Source of the DNA: Atrichornis clamosus
Taxonomy: Eukaryota > Chordata > Aves > Passeriformes > Menuridae
Direction: 5' to 3'
Assembly (NCBI GenBank): GCA_013400975.1
Contig: WBMZ01011753.1
Span: 310,001-374,000 of the forward strand
Length of the DNA: 64,000 nt
Shown: positions 37,227 to 50,200 of the stretch, one piece after another
Numbering within the stretch: the stretch's first letter is position 1
Layout of the letters: each line of letters opens with the position of its first letter
Position numbers and translations under genes: made by a program
Notes under the pieces: model-generated
Databases searched by the model: none
Seen by the model: only the letters and a program-made list of their open reading frames with translations
What the model was told of the DNA's origin: nothing

Positions 37227-37744
37227 TGTTCTGGATTTGTGCCAGGAACAGTGCTGATAATGCAGGAATGTTTTAGCTATTGCTGAGCAGTGTTTACACA
37301 GAGGCCTTTATTGCCTCTCACTCTACCAGCGAGGGATTTGAGGGTGCACAGGAAGTTGGAAGGGGACACAGCCAGGACAGGTGACTACGACTGTCTAAAG
37401 GGATATTCCCTACCATATGGTGCCATGCTCAGCATATAAAGCTAAGGGAAGGTTGGCTTGCTGCTCAAGGACTGGCCAGCCATCGGCTGATTGGTGGTGA
37501 ACAATTGATTTTATTAGCATCACTTGCCTTTCTTGGGGTTTATTTTCTTTTTCTTTCTGTTATTTTCCTTTTTATTACAATTTAGTACCATTACTACATT
37601 TGAATTATTAAACTGTTCTTACCTCAACCCACAACAATTTTACCCTTCCAATTCTCTTCCCCTATCCTACTGGGGGCCAGGAACAGGAAGAGGGAGTGAG
37701 TTGCTCTGCAGTGCTTAGTTGCTTGCTGGGCTTAAACCAGGACA
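37227..37744 (+). mobile_element. Solo ERV LTR (ERVL-like), plus strand
   Basis: A recognisable avian LTR of about 518 bp. U3 contains AAAGGGATATTCCCTACCAT and TGCTCAGCATATAAAGCTAA, with the TATA box ATATAAA at about 37434-37440. ATTAAA at 37607-37612 serves as poly(A) signal. U5 carries CTTACCTCAACCCAC and CCAATTCTCTTCCCC, and the end reads GTGCTTAGTTGCTTGCTGGG then CTTAAACCAGGACA. No internal retroviral region lies next to it, so it is a solo LTR, normally left by recombination between two LTRs. The 5' end (TGTTCTGG at 37227) is approximate and I see no clear target duplication. The ancient LINE resumes within a few bases of its 3' end, so the LTR inserted into that LINE. Confidence 0.75.
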
Positions 37745-37749
37745 AGGAA

Positions 37750-38000
37750 ACAAAGAGTTTATGAAAAATGAGTGAATAGACAATAAAGGGGCAGATAACA
37801 TTCAGTGTAGTTAAATCATGCACAGAGGAAAAACAATACTAACTTCATAAAGACAGCTGTGAGCTTGAGTAAACCATCACCTGTTAGCAGCACGATCTTG
37901 ATAGTTATGATGACAGATGCATGAAAATACCAGTCCCCTGCTCAGAAGGCAGTTAAAATAGGAAACAAAGTGTCAGGAGTCATTAGGAGAGAAACTTCAA
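37750..38000 (+). mobile_element. Ancient CR1/L3-like LINE, 3' section
   Basis: Blocks such as GGGGCAGATAACATTCAGTG (37788-37807), GTTAAATCATGCACAGAGG and GTCAGGAGTCATTAGGAGAG (about 37970) match the part of old CR1-group LINEs just after the YXDD box. In family members this part encodes a WQMTFNVDKC-like peptide. Orientation and age match the section at 34740-36545, so this is most likely the same insertion, cut apart by LTRs. About 600 bp of the reverse-transcriptase core between the two sections is absent. It is heavily mutated and non-coding. Confidence 0.65.
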
Positions 38001-41000
38001 CAAACACATAGCAGAGTTTCAGAAGGACAAAGAAGGACACTTTACTCTCCAGAATAAATGAGGCCTGGTGGATGTTCAGACCTGCTTGAAGGAAAGCTTT
38101 CAGAAACTTCCTCCAGAAAATCTGGGTTACCAGAGTACCTTCTCTTACACCTACCACGTGAAAACAGAGCATATTCTAGCTTTTACCAGATTTCCCCTCC
38201 TTCCCTTTCTCTCTTTCCCTACAACCAGTGAAACTTTGAAACTCTCAGCAAGTTAGTTTCATAGAAGTATCTGCATTAGCATCATTCCCCAAGTCTTCCC
38301 CAGAACAGAAACATTTCATAAGGATTGCTTTATTTATCTGTCTGTGTGCATTTTCCTATCACAAGATAAACAGCAAATATAATTACATCAACATGTCCTG
38401 TGCGCTGACAATTGTTTTGTAGGGCAGGTTAACAAACATAATTAGATGTTCATAGGCCAGGTAAACTACCAGAAAATCTAATTCTTTTGTTGTCAATTAC
38501 TCTTTTGAGACATAAAGTCAGAATGAATAAAATCTGAAACCACCCTACTAGCTGTTATTTTTCCATTGAATGATAAAACTTTTCCAGTTTTCTATGATAA
38601 AAAGAAGGACAAGACATCCCTTATCTGCATTCTCTGCTGTTACACTCAGTTCTGAGCGGTCTACTCAAAAACACGTCAAAAGTTTCTCTATACATAACAA
38701 AACAAAACAAAAAAATCAGATTACTTCTAAGTAACTAAATCAAAAAGTTCCTACAACTGTGTCGAATCAACGTGTCCAAAATTCGAACAGCCACAATAGC
38801 CACAAAGGTGGCCCGAAACTTCCTAAAGTAAAAAAAAGGAAGATTTTCAATGGTTAATGAAAAAGAGTATATGGATAAAACGCTGCGAACCAGATTTCCC
38901 AATTTTTTTTCTGAAGCGTGGTATCAAGCAGCTTAGAAGAAAAAAAAGCAATACAGGTTCTCACACAAAGCTGCAAGAGTTCTGAAGACACATTTTCAAG
39001 ACAGACAATGACTACCACAAAATTAAGGACAGAAAAATTAGAGCTGCCATCACTGCAACTAAACACCTCTGAACAGCTCATTTTACTTAAAATTTCTGGG
39101 CAAACAGCATCCTTAGTTTGCTCTTCTTACCCTGTAACTGTGTCACCACTGCTGTGGGTGTGCTGACACAGATCTTATATAACTCCCTCACTCCCAAGTG
39201 GGATTTAAAAAAACCCCAAAACACACAAAAGAAAAACCACAAAACCAACTGTTCTTAGATAGGCTATGCTCCTCTAATAGCTCAATTACGACATTGTTTC
39301 TGGCATGGATTCCCAAGTAGCAGATTCCCAGCCCCTTTCTCCTCCTTTTCCTTCTAGCAGTGTCCAGTGCCAGGCATGTCCTCCAGCACCATGGTGATGT
39401 TCTGCCTTCCAAGGTGCAAGCACCTGCATGTACTCTGGTTACCTCAAGCTGCATTTCACAAAGTAACAACCCTCTTTTGCAGGTCCAGTTCATCTCACCT
39501 TACAAAAGATCACGTTACGCCTTAGAAACACCTGTGTCTTTTCCCTATTATGACAGTCTTAGAGAGAGGAGGATACAAACATCTGAAGTGAGGCAAATGA
39601 ATTTCACCGGAATACACAAGCTCGTGGCTGTGCAAGGCTCCTTCCCTTCCTATTCAAGGTCAAGCTGCCTTAGCTCCTGGTTGCATTCTCCTAGGTCTCC
39701 AACATATGTAAATTCTCAGCCTACAGGTTCTGAGAGCTGAATTTAAATTCTTAATGATCTCCTTAATGAATACATACATACAGAGCTTCATAAAAATACC
39801 ATGTCATTAACCATCACAAAGAATCAAGTACTACAAAGGAGCATAAATGCAGAATTTTATCTGGGGTTTTGCTGCTTTTGAGTCAACAGTATCTGGCCAC
39901 CACCCCATGCTTTGGAGTACTTTAAAAATTACCAAATCCAGGTAAAAATCAGAAGCTACATAGAACTCTGTCGGTGAGTTAAGAAAGAAGGAGAATTGAA
40001 ATAGAATGGGACTTTTTTTTTTTTTTTTTGCAATGGAAAAGGACAAGTCCAGTAACAAGAGGGCAAAATGACCTCCAAAGAAAATAGAAATACTCCTTTC
40101 CTGGGTGAACGTGGGTGCTTCCAACCAGCTGGATCCTTTCAAGTATCAGCAAGAAAGTAATCCTATCTATTCTACAGAAAGGGGCAGAGTTGCATTGTCT
40201 CCTCTAATATCCTTATAAAGACTCAGTCATCCAACAGATACTGAGGTTTATCCAGCTCTGTACTCATACCTGAGTAAAATCCAGTACTATCCAGCTCCTA
40301 CCTTTTGCTCCTTTTCGCTTCTTTCTTGTTTCAAACATCATACTGAGCTGTTACTTCTCAGCTGCCTCTTGTTCACTAGTAACAGTCTTTGAGAAAGTTT
40401 CTCTCAACTCCTCCATTGTTTCACTATTTCTGAACTTCATTGTTTCACCATTAACTGATCCTTTTCTCTCACCTGTTTGTCAAAACCACACACTCTGTCT
40501 TCCATTGCAGCACTTGCTTTGTAGATAAATTTTTTCTGCTATCTCTAATTCAGAGAATCCTTTCTCTCCACCCTCTGATACAGTAAATGATACCACTCAT
40601 TGCCACTTTAATTTTCACATTTCTGATCTAGAAAACATCAATATTCAAAACAAAATTGTGAATTCTATTCCAAAGGTCAAAAAGATTGCCAGCACTTTTG
40701 TTAATTCCTGGTCTGAACAGCCCTTTCCCTCTTGCCCAGAACTGCAGGAGCTAGCCAGGTGTGAAGATGTACCAAAAGCACATCAAATTAAATGCCAAAT
40801 TTAGTCAGCACCACATCTTCAATGCTTTTGCTTTTACAGCTGTAAAAAGAGCTCTTCTTTCAACTCCAACGTAGATATATTTTCTACATTTTTACAGATA
40901 CTGTAGGTACTGCTGGGGTTTCAGAGTACAAACTGGTGATATTACAGCAGACACAATACTACATCCTGAACAATTTGCTAAGGGCTATGCCTCAGTGCTA

Positions 41001-43627
41001 CAGAAATACAGTAAGTGGAAACAGCAAAATCACTCTACATTAGTAGGAATGTCTTGTCTTATTTAAGAATTAGAAGATCAGCATGGGATCTAGTTTCAGC
41101 ATTTCCCCCTCCCCTTTTTGTTTCAATATCACATATACAAAGAGCAAGAAACAGAAACCCGTATGGGTTTGTTAGCTCAGGCGACTCTCCCAAGGCTGCA
41201 GTCGCTGGAGTTCTGTATTAAGAAGCTCCTGACACAGAAGGGCAGCTGCCAATGGGAAGAGCAGATGCACCAGCCTTCTGCCAGCAGGTACAGATACCCT
41301 GAGAGCTGGCCTGCCACAGCTGTGCCAATGCCCTTTACCCCATGAGTTTCTGCTCCAAAAGCAAAGTGGTTTTCCACAACAGCAGAAGAGCACAAAGAAT
41401 TAACGATGTAGGAGTTCACAAAAACCACCTGAAAATTTACTCAACTCTACATCTGAGTAACTGAGTCTCATTGCCTTCATTTCTCTACCCAAACCACATT
41501 ATTATCTGAAATTAAATGGGAATCATCTTAGTCTAGAAAACATCAGAACCTAATAAAGGTTTGGGCCCTAATAAAGTATTTGTTCTGAACTCCTTAAAAA
41601 AGCTGTGTTGAAAAATGAGAGTACTGGAAAATGGTAGGAAGAGTTCCTATTTTGTAAGAACTTTTTCTCGTCATCATATATGGCACCTGCAGACCTGTGC
41701 AGTCATCTGAATTGTACCTTATCCTTGGCCGATGAGAATCCTAGATGTGTTCCAGCCATTCCATTTTCTGGTTCTGTGTTTACTGGTCCTGCTAACTTGA
41801 ATTTCAATTACACCAAAATATCTGGTAAAGCAAGTTTTGTGCCACAAGCAGCATAAGAAACAGCAAAGCCTTTACAAAAATAATAAATAATCTGAAGATA
41901 GAAAGGAATCATTGTGAACTCGTACTTCTCAGCAGCGTGCAATTCTGTCTCTCCTTTTCAAGAGCAATGGCAGAATGTCCACAGCTATTTTAATATCAGA
42001 AAGCAGTGTCATAAAACTAAACCATACACCCAGTCATAAAATGTTGGTATAGACAAAAACCAGATTCTAATACATAATTTGGACTATTCCAATACAAAGT
42101 TAGATCTAAGTACAACCTTATACTAACAGCAACACACATTTGAATCCAAAGATTTTCAAGGAATCGGATAAAAACAGGAAAGAAAAAAAAAATTGAAAAA
42201 TCCTAGTCAATCCAATCTTGTAAGAAAACAGGGCTTATGCAAACACACTGTGTACTGCAAACCTCATATTTTTATCTCCACATTATTTAAACTCATTGGT
42301 TGCATTCAAATTTGACTGAGAAGCAGAGGTCTCAGCTATTTAACATATCTCCTCATTCTCTCTATAAGTAGAGAAAGAAAGATATAAAAATGACTTCTGG
42401 CAGGAGGAGGCTGCACAGGAGCCCACCACAACTTAACAGCAAGGTTAAAGTTGCTGCACTGCCAGAGAATTTACAGACAACCACTGAAAAGCCTTGAGTG
42501 TTTTTTTTGCTGCATTCCAAATTTATTCACTGTGGAGAGCTAGCTTTCCCTTTTGCTTTGTCTTTTCTTACTTTTAAAACTGAGCAAAATAAAATTTACT
42601 CAAAATTTTTGTTTTCATTAAACTGAAAAGTTAAGGATTCTACTTTATTATTCTGCATCTTTAAAACAGCCGTAAAACCATTAGTCCCAACATCAGAGCT
42701 AAACATTCTGCACGGAGTATTTTGTGATTAACTCTTGTTACTGTACTGGATCAAGATGGTTTTACCTCAAAAGATCACACACAATGCATTTTTCAGTCTC
42801 CTATGTTAACAACAGAGAAATTATTTTTATATGGCCTTAAAATCCCAATGCGCTGCAGTAACAGTCAGAGGTTATCAAGTGGGATAAACAGTAAATGACA
42901 AAAGCAAATGTTCATGCGAAGCCCTGACAGCGCCTTTAGTCACTTGTGACTTGAAGCACACCACACTGACCCTGCCATCGGCCAGCTCTGCACCCAGGGC
43001 GAACACTTGCTTTCCTGTCTAAGCAGAAAGAACTACTCCAATGGGCTGCAAACTCCCTGAACTTTGAGCAGCACTAAATGCACACAAGGTAAGGACTTTC
43101 CTCAAGGGATTTCTGTGAAGCCATAGAAGACATCTCCTCCTTGTTTATCACTTAAACACCACTTTATCTAGAGACAAGGTCAGAACTATGCCCATCTTCA
43201 TGTAAGTTTCCCGCCGCCAAAACACTATCTTCTTAAAATAATGTTATATGCTACTCCAGTACAATGTTTTACCTAGCATATTATCTTCCTTTCAGAAGCT
43301 GAAAAGGTCACTCAATGAACAGAGGTTGCTGAATAACATTTATTTGGTTTGGTCATATAAGCAGTATCTCTAAATTTAAGTCCTCTCCCCTGACGCACAT
43401 AGTGGCAAATAGATAAATAAGCTAAGAATTTTTGAAGACTGATGAAAGGAAACCAAGAAGGTTTTATACAAAAGACAAACCCCACATGACTTCACCATAC
43501 ACTGAACATTACCAGTCACATGGGAACTCGCTCCTCAGAAGCTGTGGTTGAAGGGAATGGAGCTGGAGGCATGTCTCCTTCCCAGGAGGAAAAGTCTGCT
43601 TACTCCCCATACACAGAGGTGAGCTGC
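38001..43627. other. AT-rich tract, no gene recognised
   Basis: No exon pair or transposon recognised. An (AAAAC)-type run is near 38697-38716 and a T17 run lies at 40013-40029. The segment 38320-38560 has many AT-rich transcription-factor-like words and is listed as a finding. The region 41160-41350 is a little GC-richer, with overlapping frames on both strands up to 83 codons. The frame at 39360-39740 (126 codons, plus) has no recognisable motif. Confidence 0.5.
40013..40029. repeat. T17 homopolymer
   Basis: Seventeen T residues in a row. A simple repeat, length probably variable between individuals. Confidence 0.9.
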
Positions 43628-43659
43628 TACATACCACTATGATTACATAGTGGTATGTA
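43628..43659. repeat. Perfect 14-bp hairpin, 4-nt loop
   Basis: TACATACCACTATG (43628-43641), loop ATTA, then CATAGTGGTATGTA (43646-43659). The arms are exactly complementary. It is the tightest hairpin I found in the window and lies in a 330-bp stretch with three other palindromes. Confidence 0.85.
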
Positions 43660-43757
43660 ATGCACCATCAGGACTAAAAGATAAATTAACATCCTATTCT
43701 GACCAGAACCCTGTCCTTCCCCCTGCCTTTTTTGCCTTTTGTTTCCCTTTTTTATAT

Positions 43758-43802
43758 AGAACAACAGCATTAACTCACTTCTATAAATAGAAGTGTTGTT
43801 CT
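43758..43802. repeat. Compound hairpin
   Basis: The inner stem CACTTCTA (43776-43783) pairs with TAGAAGTG (43788-43795) around a TAAA loop. The outer stem AGAACAA (43758-43764) pairs with TTGTTCT (43796-43802). An 11-nt bulge lies on the left side only. The combined stem is 15 bp. Confidence 0.7.
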
Positions 43803-43906
43803 CCAAAACTTGGCAAGGAATGATATATCTGGAGTAAAACTCCCCATGCTATGTAGCAGTCTCACATCACCTTGATGTGGGAAGCCTCATTAACCACAGC
43901 TCTGAC

Positions 43907-43933
43907 ATGAAGAAATTTCTTCATATGAAGAAA
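43907..43933. repeat. Two overlapping 18-bp perfect palindromes
   Basis: ATGAAGAAATTTCTTCAT (43907-43924) and TTTCTTCATATGAAGAAA (43916-43933) are both perfect palindromes sharing nine bases. The word GAAATTTC resembles two heat-shock-element units, but a full three-unit element is not present. Confidence 0.8.
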
Positions 43934-46598
43934 CTTCAATGCTCATTATCATAAGAAGTTCTTATAATTCCACAATGTGGAGCACAGACTTACCATTTGG
44001 TTAGGAATCTAGAGCCAAGTTCATGACTTTTGGAATTCTTGTGAAAACCGTCTTAAATTTGACCAAATGAACGTAACTGAAATATATCCAGCAGCTATCT
44101 GCTAGGGTGTGGTTTCACAAACTACAGCCAGCCCACATTAGTGCTGCTCTCCTGTGGCTAGTCACACACTAGCCTTCCACCTCTGGCCAGCTGTAGCGCT
44201 TTCTCCCCATCCCCCAATTTGTGCTGGGATTACTGTTTTTGGGATCCCAGTCAGCCATCTCTGAATGCTGGTGCTGGCACAGAGGAGGCAAAGGGAAACA
44301 CAACTGCATCTTTTGGCAGCGCTGCAAACAGAACCCCAGCCAAACAGGAAACCGCTTTCTAGGATGCTGCTCTGTGTTGACAGCAAAGCTCCGGAGATCC
44401 GATCTGGATGAAACATGTTAATTATACCACACGAATTTGAGCTGGTAATAAAAAATCCCATGTCTCTATGACACTGAACGTTAGCATCTTAAAAATCTTT
44501 CTGAGTTTCAGAACCAGGCAAATGTCTACTATATTTATAATGACCACCACATCTGCTTAGAGATAGAGGAAAATAGGCAAATATCTAATTAAAGATAAAC
44601 AGAAAAATAAGAATATACTGAAGGGCCACAAGAAGAGCACGAAGGGAGAGATGCAATAACCATTTTAAGTTCCATATTTAAAAATCTAACCAACAAATAG
44701 CTAGTCCAAGAAGTTTCCTTGAAACAGTTTGGGCAGTAGTATGACAGGTGGTCATATTAAAATAAAAAGGTCTATTTTAAACATATTTGACTTTAATAAC
44801 AAATACCAGAAGCTCATTTATCTAGAAGTCAAGTCTGCATTGAATAGAAGTCTTGCTGGCTCATCAATTTTGGTATATGCAACTATTTGGAGAATTGATC
44901 CTTACTCTTCCTCCCCAACTGCTGGCTGCTCCTCTCTCTCCCAAACCACTTTGCAGACAAAGCTTCTTTCCTAGCAAAGACTGATGGAAGAGTGTAAGAG
45001 GACTTTAACCTTTAATGTGTCTCTTGTCACTGGGCTGCCTTCCTCTGTCCTTGAACAACACCCCATTTTCCATGACTTTTCTTTTGCAACCACCTTACTT
45101 GTAGGATCCTATCTTATCATCCTTCATTTCCCATATTAAAAGAAGTTTCTCCAGCAAACCTCTCTGAAAATGGTCCAATGATGTGTTGATTTGTTAAATG
45201 ATCATGTTTGGGGATGGATTATGAATCTTAATGCACAGCAGAAAAATTACAAAGTGATTAATTGCTTAAGACAACATATAACTTCTCCTAAATGCAGTTT
45301 GTGTAGTAGAGAGTATGCAGTGCCCGTTCATGCTTGAATTGAGGCTCTGGAGGAAGGCTGGGAAGGTATGCAGCAGAGCAGAGAATCTGAAATGTAAGAT
45401 AAAAGACTTCAAATTATTCCAGGAATCACTAGGTAGAAACCAATGGAAGCCACCATAAAGTCAAGGCATCTACCCTAAGTCCCTTATATTAAGTAGTTTC
45501 TTATGCTCAACCCTATGGGTTGGTGGGGTCTTTTTTTAATATCTAATTTCTATTTTACTATGTTGCTGCTAAGATTAAGAATCATTTGTTATGGTGAGAA
45601 TGTTAAGCAGGGCATTAGAGACAGTCCCTGACCCTATAAAAAAACAAAATGTGATGCACATACATTCAGAATGTTTGAACCGGAGCTAGGAAATTAACTG
45701 AACTGAAACTCCAAGGCCAGTCCACTTTCCTGCTGGCTTTCCTTACTTCCTTATCTGAAGGGAAGCCTTTATATGGCTCACTGAAACAACTATTTGACAA
45801 TCTCTTTTGAGACTTGCAGATTCCATACTTTCCCTGTGAAGTACACCCTGAAAAAAACCCCATCATACAGTTCTCAAACTATGTCTAGTTTTACTTATAT
45901 GTACTTTCTACTTGACATTACCTGTCTTAGCACAGGCTGAGAAACCTGAGCATTAGAGCTGAGTCTAAAAACCTATCCCAGCAAAGTTTGTGATCCTTTT
46001 GGCAAACACAAACAGTTTAAAAGGTATTTAGGCAGCTAATGATGCTGTTAAGCAACTAATAAGGCTTTCAGATTAATACTAGCTGCGGGCAGCTAAGTAC
46101 ACATAAACTTCGTCTAAAATCTTGCCAAGAGTGTAAAGATGTTTCGGAAAAGTAGCTACAGGAGTCTCACAAATTCCACACTGTCTCTCAGCAGAGAAGC
46201 CTAACCATTAGTTTACAGGCCACTAACTAGAAGATTTTATGTCTCCTGTGTTTGCCACCAATCTGTTCGCAAACACTGTGTTGCCTGATAACCATTTCCT
46301 TCTGGTGTATCCTAAGGTTATCATTTAAAAGACCTCTGTAACCTCCAATATATTGTTTCTAACTGGACACTAACTTTCTTGTTAGAATAAAATTTTAGAG
46401 AAGCCCTAGGAACAGGGGATAAGCTTTGAAATAAAGTCAAAAGCTAATAATTTCTGGAGATGAGGGACAAAGAAGCCTTGTAAAACTGCAAAATGCTTTA
46501 TGAAGTGAAATTGCATCAAGGAGTAATTTACCAGCAGGAGAGGAGAGAACACACCACGCTTATTATACACATTTGAAATTCTACTACTGGCTCACATG

Positions 46599-46629
46599 TT
46601 CTCACTTACAATTGTTTCAATTGTGAGAA
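46599..46629. repeat. Bulged inverted repeat
   Basis: TTCTCAC (46599-46605) pairs with GTGAGAA (46623-46629). Inside it AATTG pairs with CAATT around a TTT loop, with a 4-nt bulge on the left arm. Short and probably without function. Confidence 0.6.
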
Positions 46630-47241
46630 CTGCAGTATTACGTATGGTTTTCATTTTTGCACTGCACATGCAGGGTGCTTTGTTCTTCATATCATAATCC
46701 TAGCTTGCACTTGGGGGAATCTAACTCCTTCCCAATGCAAAATTTTAATCAGGAATCATGCAATATTTGGTAATTTCCCCAAAGTGCCTGCTTCTGGTCT
46801 CAGCTTTGTAAGCTGATCATGATCATTTGGTCTTTCATTTACAAGTGCCTGAGATAAAAAGATTGGTATCATTACTATTTTCAGTGCTGAGAAAGTAGCC
46901 ATACTAATATAAACAGCTTCTTATCCTGGAACTCTATCTGAGGACCATTATAACAAAAGACATTATACATTAATATATTGCACAGACACTTTATTCATTT
47001 CAAATTTTTTTTTTTCTGGTAGTAAGCCCAAACGAAAGATCAAAATCTTGTCTAAAATACGACATAAGACTCAGAAGTCCCTAGTACAAGAGACCACCAC
47101 TGTTCTGCAATATGGCCAAGATCAGCAGGACGTGGAAAGATGTCAGTTTTCATCTAGGTCCTGTAGTTTGCCCTGTACCTGCCAAATAATGATTCACAGC
47201 AGAAGAATTATTTGTACAAAAGTGTATAGCAAAAATATTGA

Positions 47242-47281
47242 TATACAAAAAATTGTACAGCTATACAAAATATTGCACAGC
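47242..47281. repeat. Two-copy tandem repeat, 20-bp unit
   Basis: TATACAAAAAATTGTACAGC (47242-47261) is followed directly by TATACAAAATATTGCACAGC (47262-47281), differing at two positions. A poorer third copy (TGTATAGCAAAAATATTG) precedes them from about 47223. Confidence 0.8.
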
Positions 47282-50200
47282 AATCACAAGAAAGCAACCA
47301 AGAGAAGTATTATGGCTTGCTGGATAGATCAAACGTAAATCAAGGCTGAGTTATTGTAAAGAGATCTTCCCTAGGTAAAAGGACTGATTGATTTAATGCA
47401 GAAACATGATGACTAACATTCAGTACACAAAGAAACATTAAAATGCTTCCCCCTTTCTAATATCAGCAACCAAGAAACTGTAAATCAACTACTTAACATA
47501 AATCCAACTCAAACTCTAAAGATATACACATAACCCACATAATTCAACTCACAAAAGACCCTCTAAGGATGACTATCCCAAACACCAGAGGCAGTTGCAG
47601 ACACCGTGTCAAGGGATATTCAGCCTACTCAAAACATCCTGCCATTCACAACCCTTCAACACTGGGCTTCTTGGCCTGATCCAACACCACCCTTCCAAAG
47701 CTGTCATTTGCTGATGGTGAACAGAATCCAAAAGTCATCCCTCCCAAAAACTGCCTGCAGCTGGCTTCAGCCCTTTCAGCTGTGTACTTATTAAGATGCA
47801 GCAAGCAGACACACCTCAAAAGGCTACCCAGTACAGCCCCGGGGACTACCCTGCTGCTTATAAACTTCAGCAAACTGAGCCAGTGTACCAGTCTAGCTTC
47901 CTCTTCAAGTTTAAACACACCATGAAAATAATCCATCAACTTCAGAAACAAGAGTCAATGAAAAAAAGGAGCATTTTGTGTGAAAAACTCATTTTTTGCA
48001 AGGCTCCCCCTTGAAATTAACTGTGAATAATAAATATAACTTCACTTTCAAATCACAGGATTGGCTCTTGCCACTGCTGTGAAAACATAGCCATATACAT
48101 GCACGTTCTAAAGGAAACAAGTATCTCTGAAGTCCAGAGATTGCTGCAACCTTTCTCTGCTCCCTTTCAAAGAGGGCACAAAAACTATCAGTATCATCTG
48201 TTGATCCCTCAGCCAAAGCAGCAGGTTTGTGGGCAATCCAGAAGTTCCAGACTGAGTCATTAAACACAGCAACATGGTACCCCACCCTGGAGCCTTCCCC
48301 CATACATACACTTGCATAAATCCTGGAAGTTGAACTCAACTAGACTTAATACCTCTAAGACAACTTCAAACCCTAACAAGCATATTCTGCTCATGTGTGT
48401 TTTAATTGCAGCTTGTGTGACTAATGAGCCAAAGCCATTAAGATCTCACAATGTATATATAAAAAAGTCCCAAAAGCAAAAATTGCACAAGTTTATATTA
48501 TGGAAATAAATGTATGTCCTCCTACTCTTTTTCTTCCTGAGGGCATCCTAATTTACTATGGATTGTCTCTGTTAATCAGAATAAGAGGTCTAACTTAACG
48601 CAACCAAATATTTAGTTACTGTTTAAAATGGTACGAAAATGCGTAATAGATAAAAAGGTACATCAACATCACTACATGATAGTAAATGACAGCAAGACTA
48701 GCACTTATGCATTCATTGGGAAGGCTTGGTTTAAGTAGTTAATAGAAGGTCCTTTTATACAGAGCACTAAAGTTCACCATACTTTTCAGAGCCTTAAATA
48801 ACAAGATAGCACAAAAAAATATATATTTTAATTAAGGATGGCTCATGAGACTTTCATCAGCTCATGCAGAAATGCAGGCAAGAGTTTCCCCCAAAACCTA
48901 AACATCCCAGAAACCAGGCAGTGACTAAAGTGACTGAAGAAAGGATGAGTCCCTTTTCAGGAGCTGAACAAAACAGGAAGTTTTTGGTGCCATTTTTTGG
49001 TGTTGTATGTAAACACAATATTATATCCTTAATTTCTTCTAACACAAGGCTTGATTGGACTAATCATTCAAGGTCAGAAAGGGTCAACAACCTGTTAAGA
49101 TTCTGCCATATCACAGAGTTGATGTCAAATCAAGAGGAACAGTGTATGAGAGTAACTTTCTTTCAATGGTACATTATTTAGATCTCTAGACAGCAAATAC
49201 TGACAACTTACTAAATGAAATTACAGTCACCTGTTGTTTTTTATTCGTATTTCAGAAAAGTTTCAATCCTGTGATAACATTCTTCTGCATTAGCCTTAGC
49301 GGGAAACCTACCTACCCAAAGAGATTTCTAGGAAGTTATTTACTTGGTCAGATGAGTGCCTTTCTTAAGGCAGTATTAGTATGCTTACAGAATTTTCTCA
49401 CAGCCCAGCTCCAACACACGGCACAGATTTTGCAGTTAAGCTTTAGTTTTGAGAATTTTAAGATGTGCTGTGAAATAGTCATGGTTAAATTCAGTGTCTA
49501 TTTTTTTTTTTTCCAGATACTTTGGAGGCAGTGTAAAAAGAGATTGGTTTTTAGCTCAGACTGGAATGACTGTAAGCTACGTTAGGTAGCACAAACACCT
49601 TCAAACCATCATTCAGTTCCTTCCTATGAGACTGAATTATTGGGACCTTGGACCACTAAACAGAGGCATTCTCCAACCCTGGATCAAAACAAGAACAATA
49701 CTTTGACAGTACCAAAAGCTGGGAGGAGCAAGCAGGATAGGGCTGGCTGATGCAGTTTGGTGCTGACAGCTGCAGAGCCGCAGCCAGGCCAGGACGCACA
49801 TCCTGCCAACGTGAGCACACCAGACGTCATCAGCAAGTTACAAAGCGACCCGTCTCATCTAAGCAGCACCAACCTGGGCATTTTCCTCCCTTTCAAGCCC
49901 TCTCCTGGAATACATTCTTTTTGGTCATTACTGAGCTAGCAAAAATAAGGACTTCTTTAGAAATTTACATTCATGTCTGTATTCAGTAGTTTGTTTGATT
50001 TTGGCAGAGTAGGCAGTAAAGAGAGATGGAATATAGGACATGCATTTCACTCCTGTGGATTTGTTGTATCAAATCGGGATTTTAAAGACTATTATATAAG
50101 GGGAGGGGAAAAAAAATCTACAGTTCAGCCAGGTTCTAGACAATCTGCATGACTGGTCTTATTTACATAAAGATCTAGTAATAATTCAGAAAGTAGCACT

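Noticed and set aside
37880..37890. TAGCAGCACG word like the start of miR-15/16
   Set aside because: The match stops after ten bases, no hairpin surrounds it, and the segment is explained as ancient LINE.
39360..39740. 126-codon plus-strand frame
   Set aside because: No motif, no splice signals and overlapping minus-strand frames. Judged to be chance.
49501..49585. T-rich tract ending TTTTCCAG as a 3' splice site
   Set aside because: Only about 22 codons to a stop follow, without recognisable content or an upstream exon in phase.
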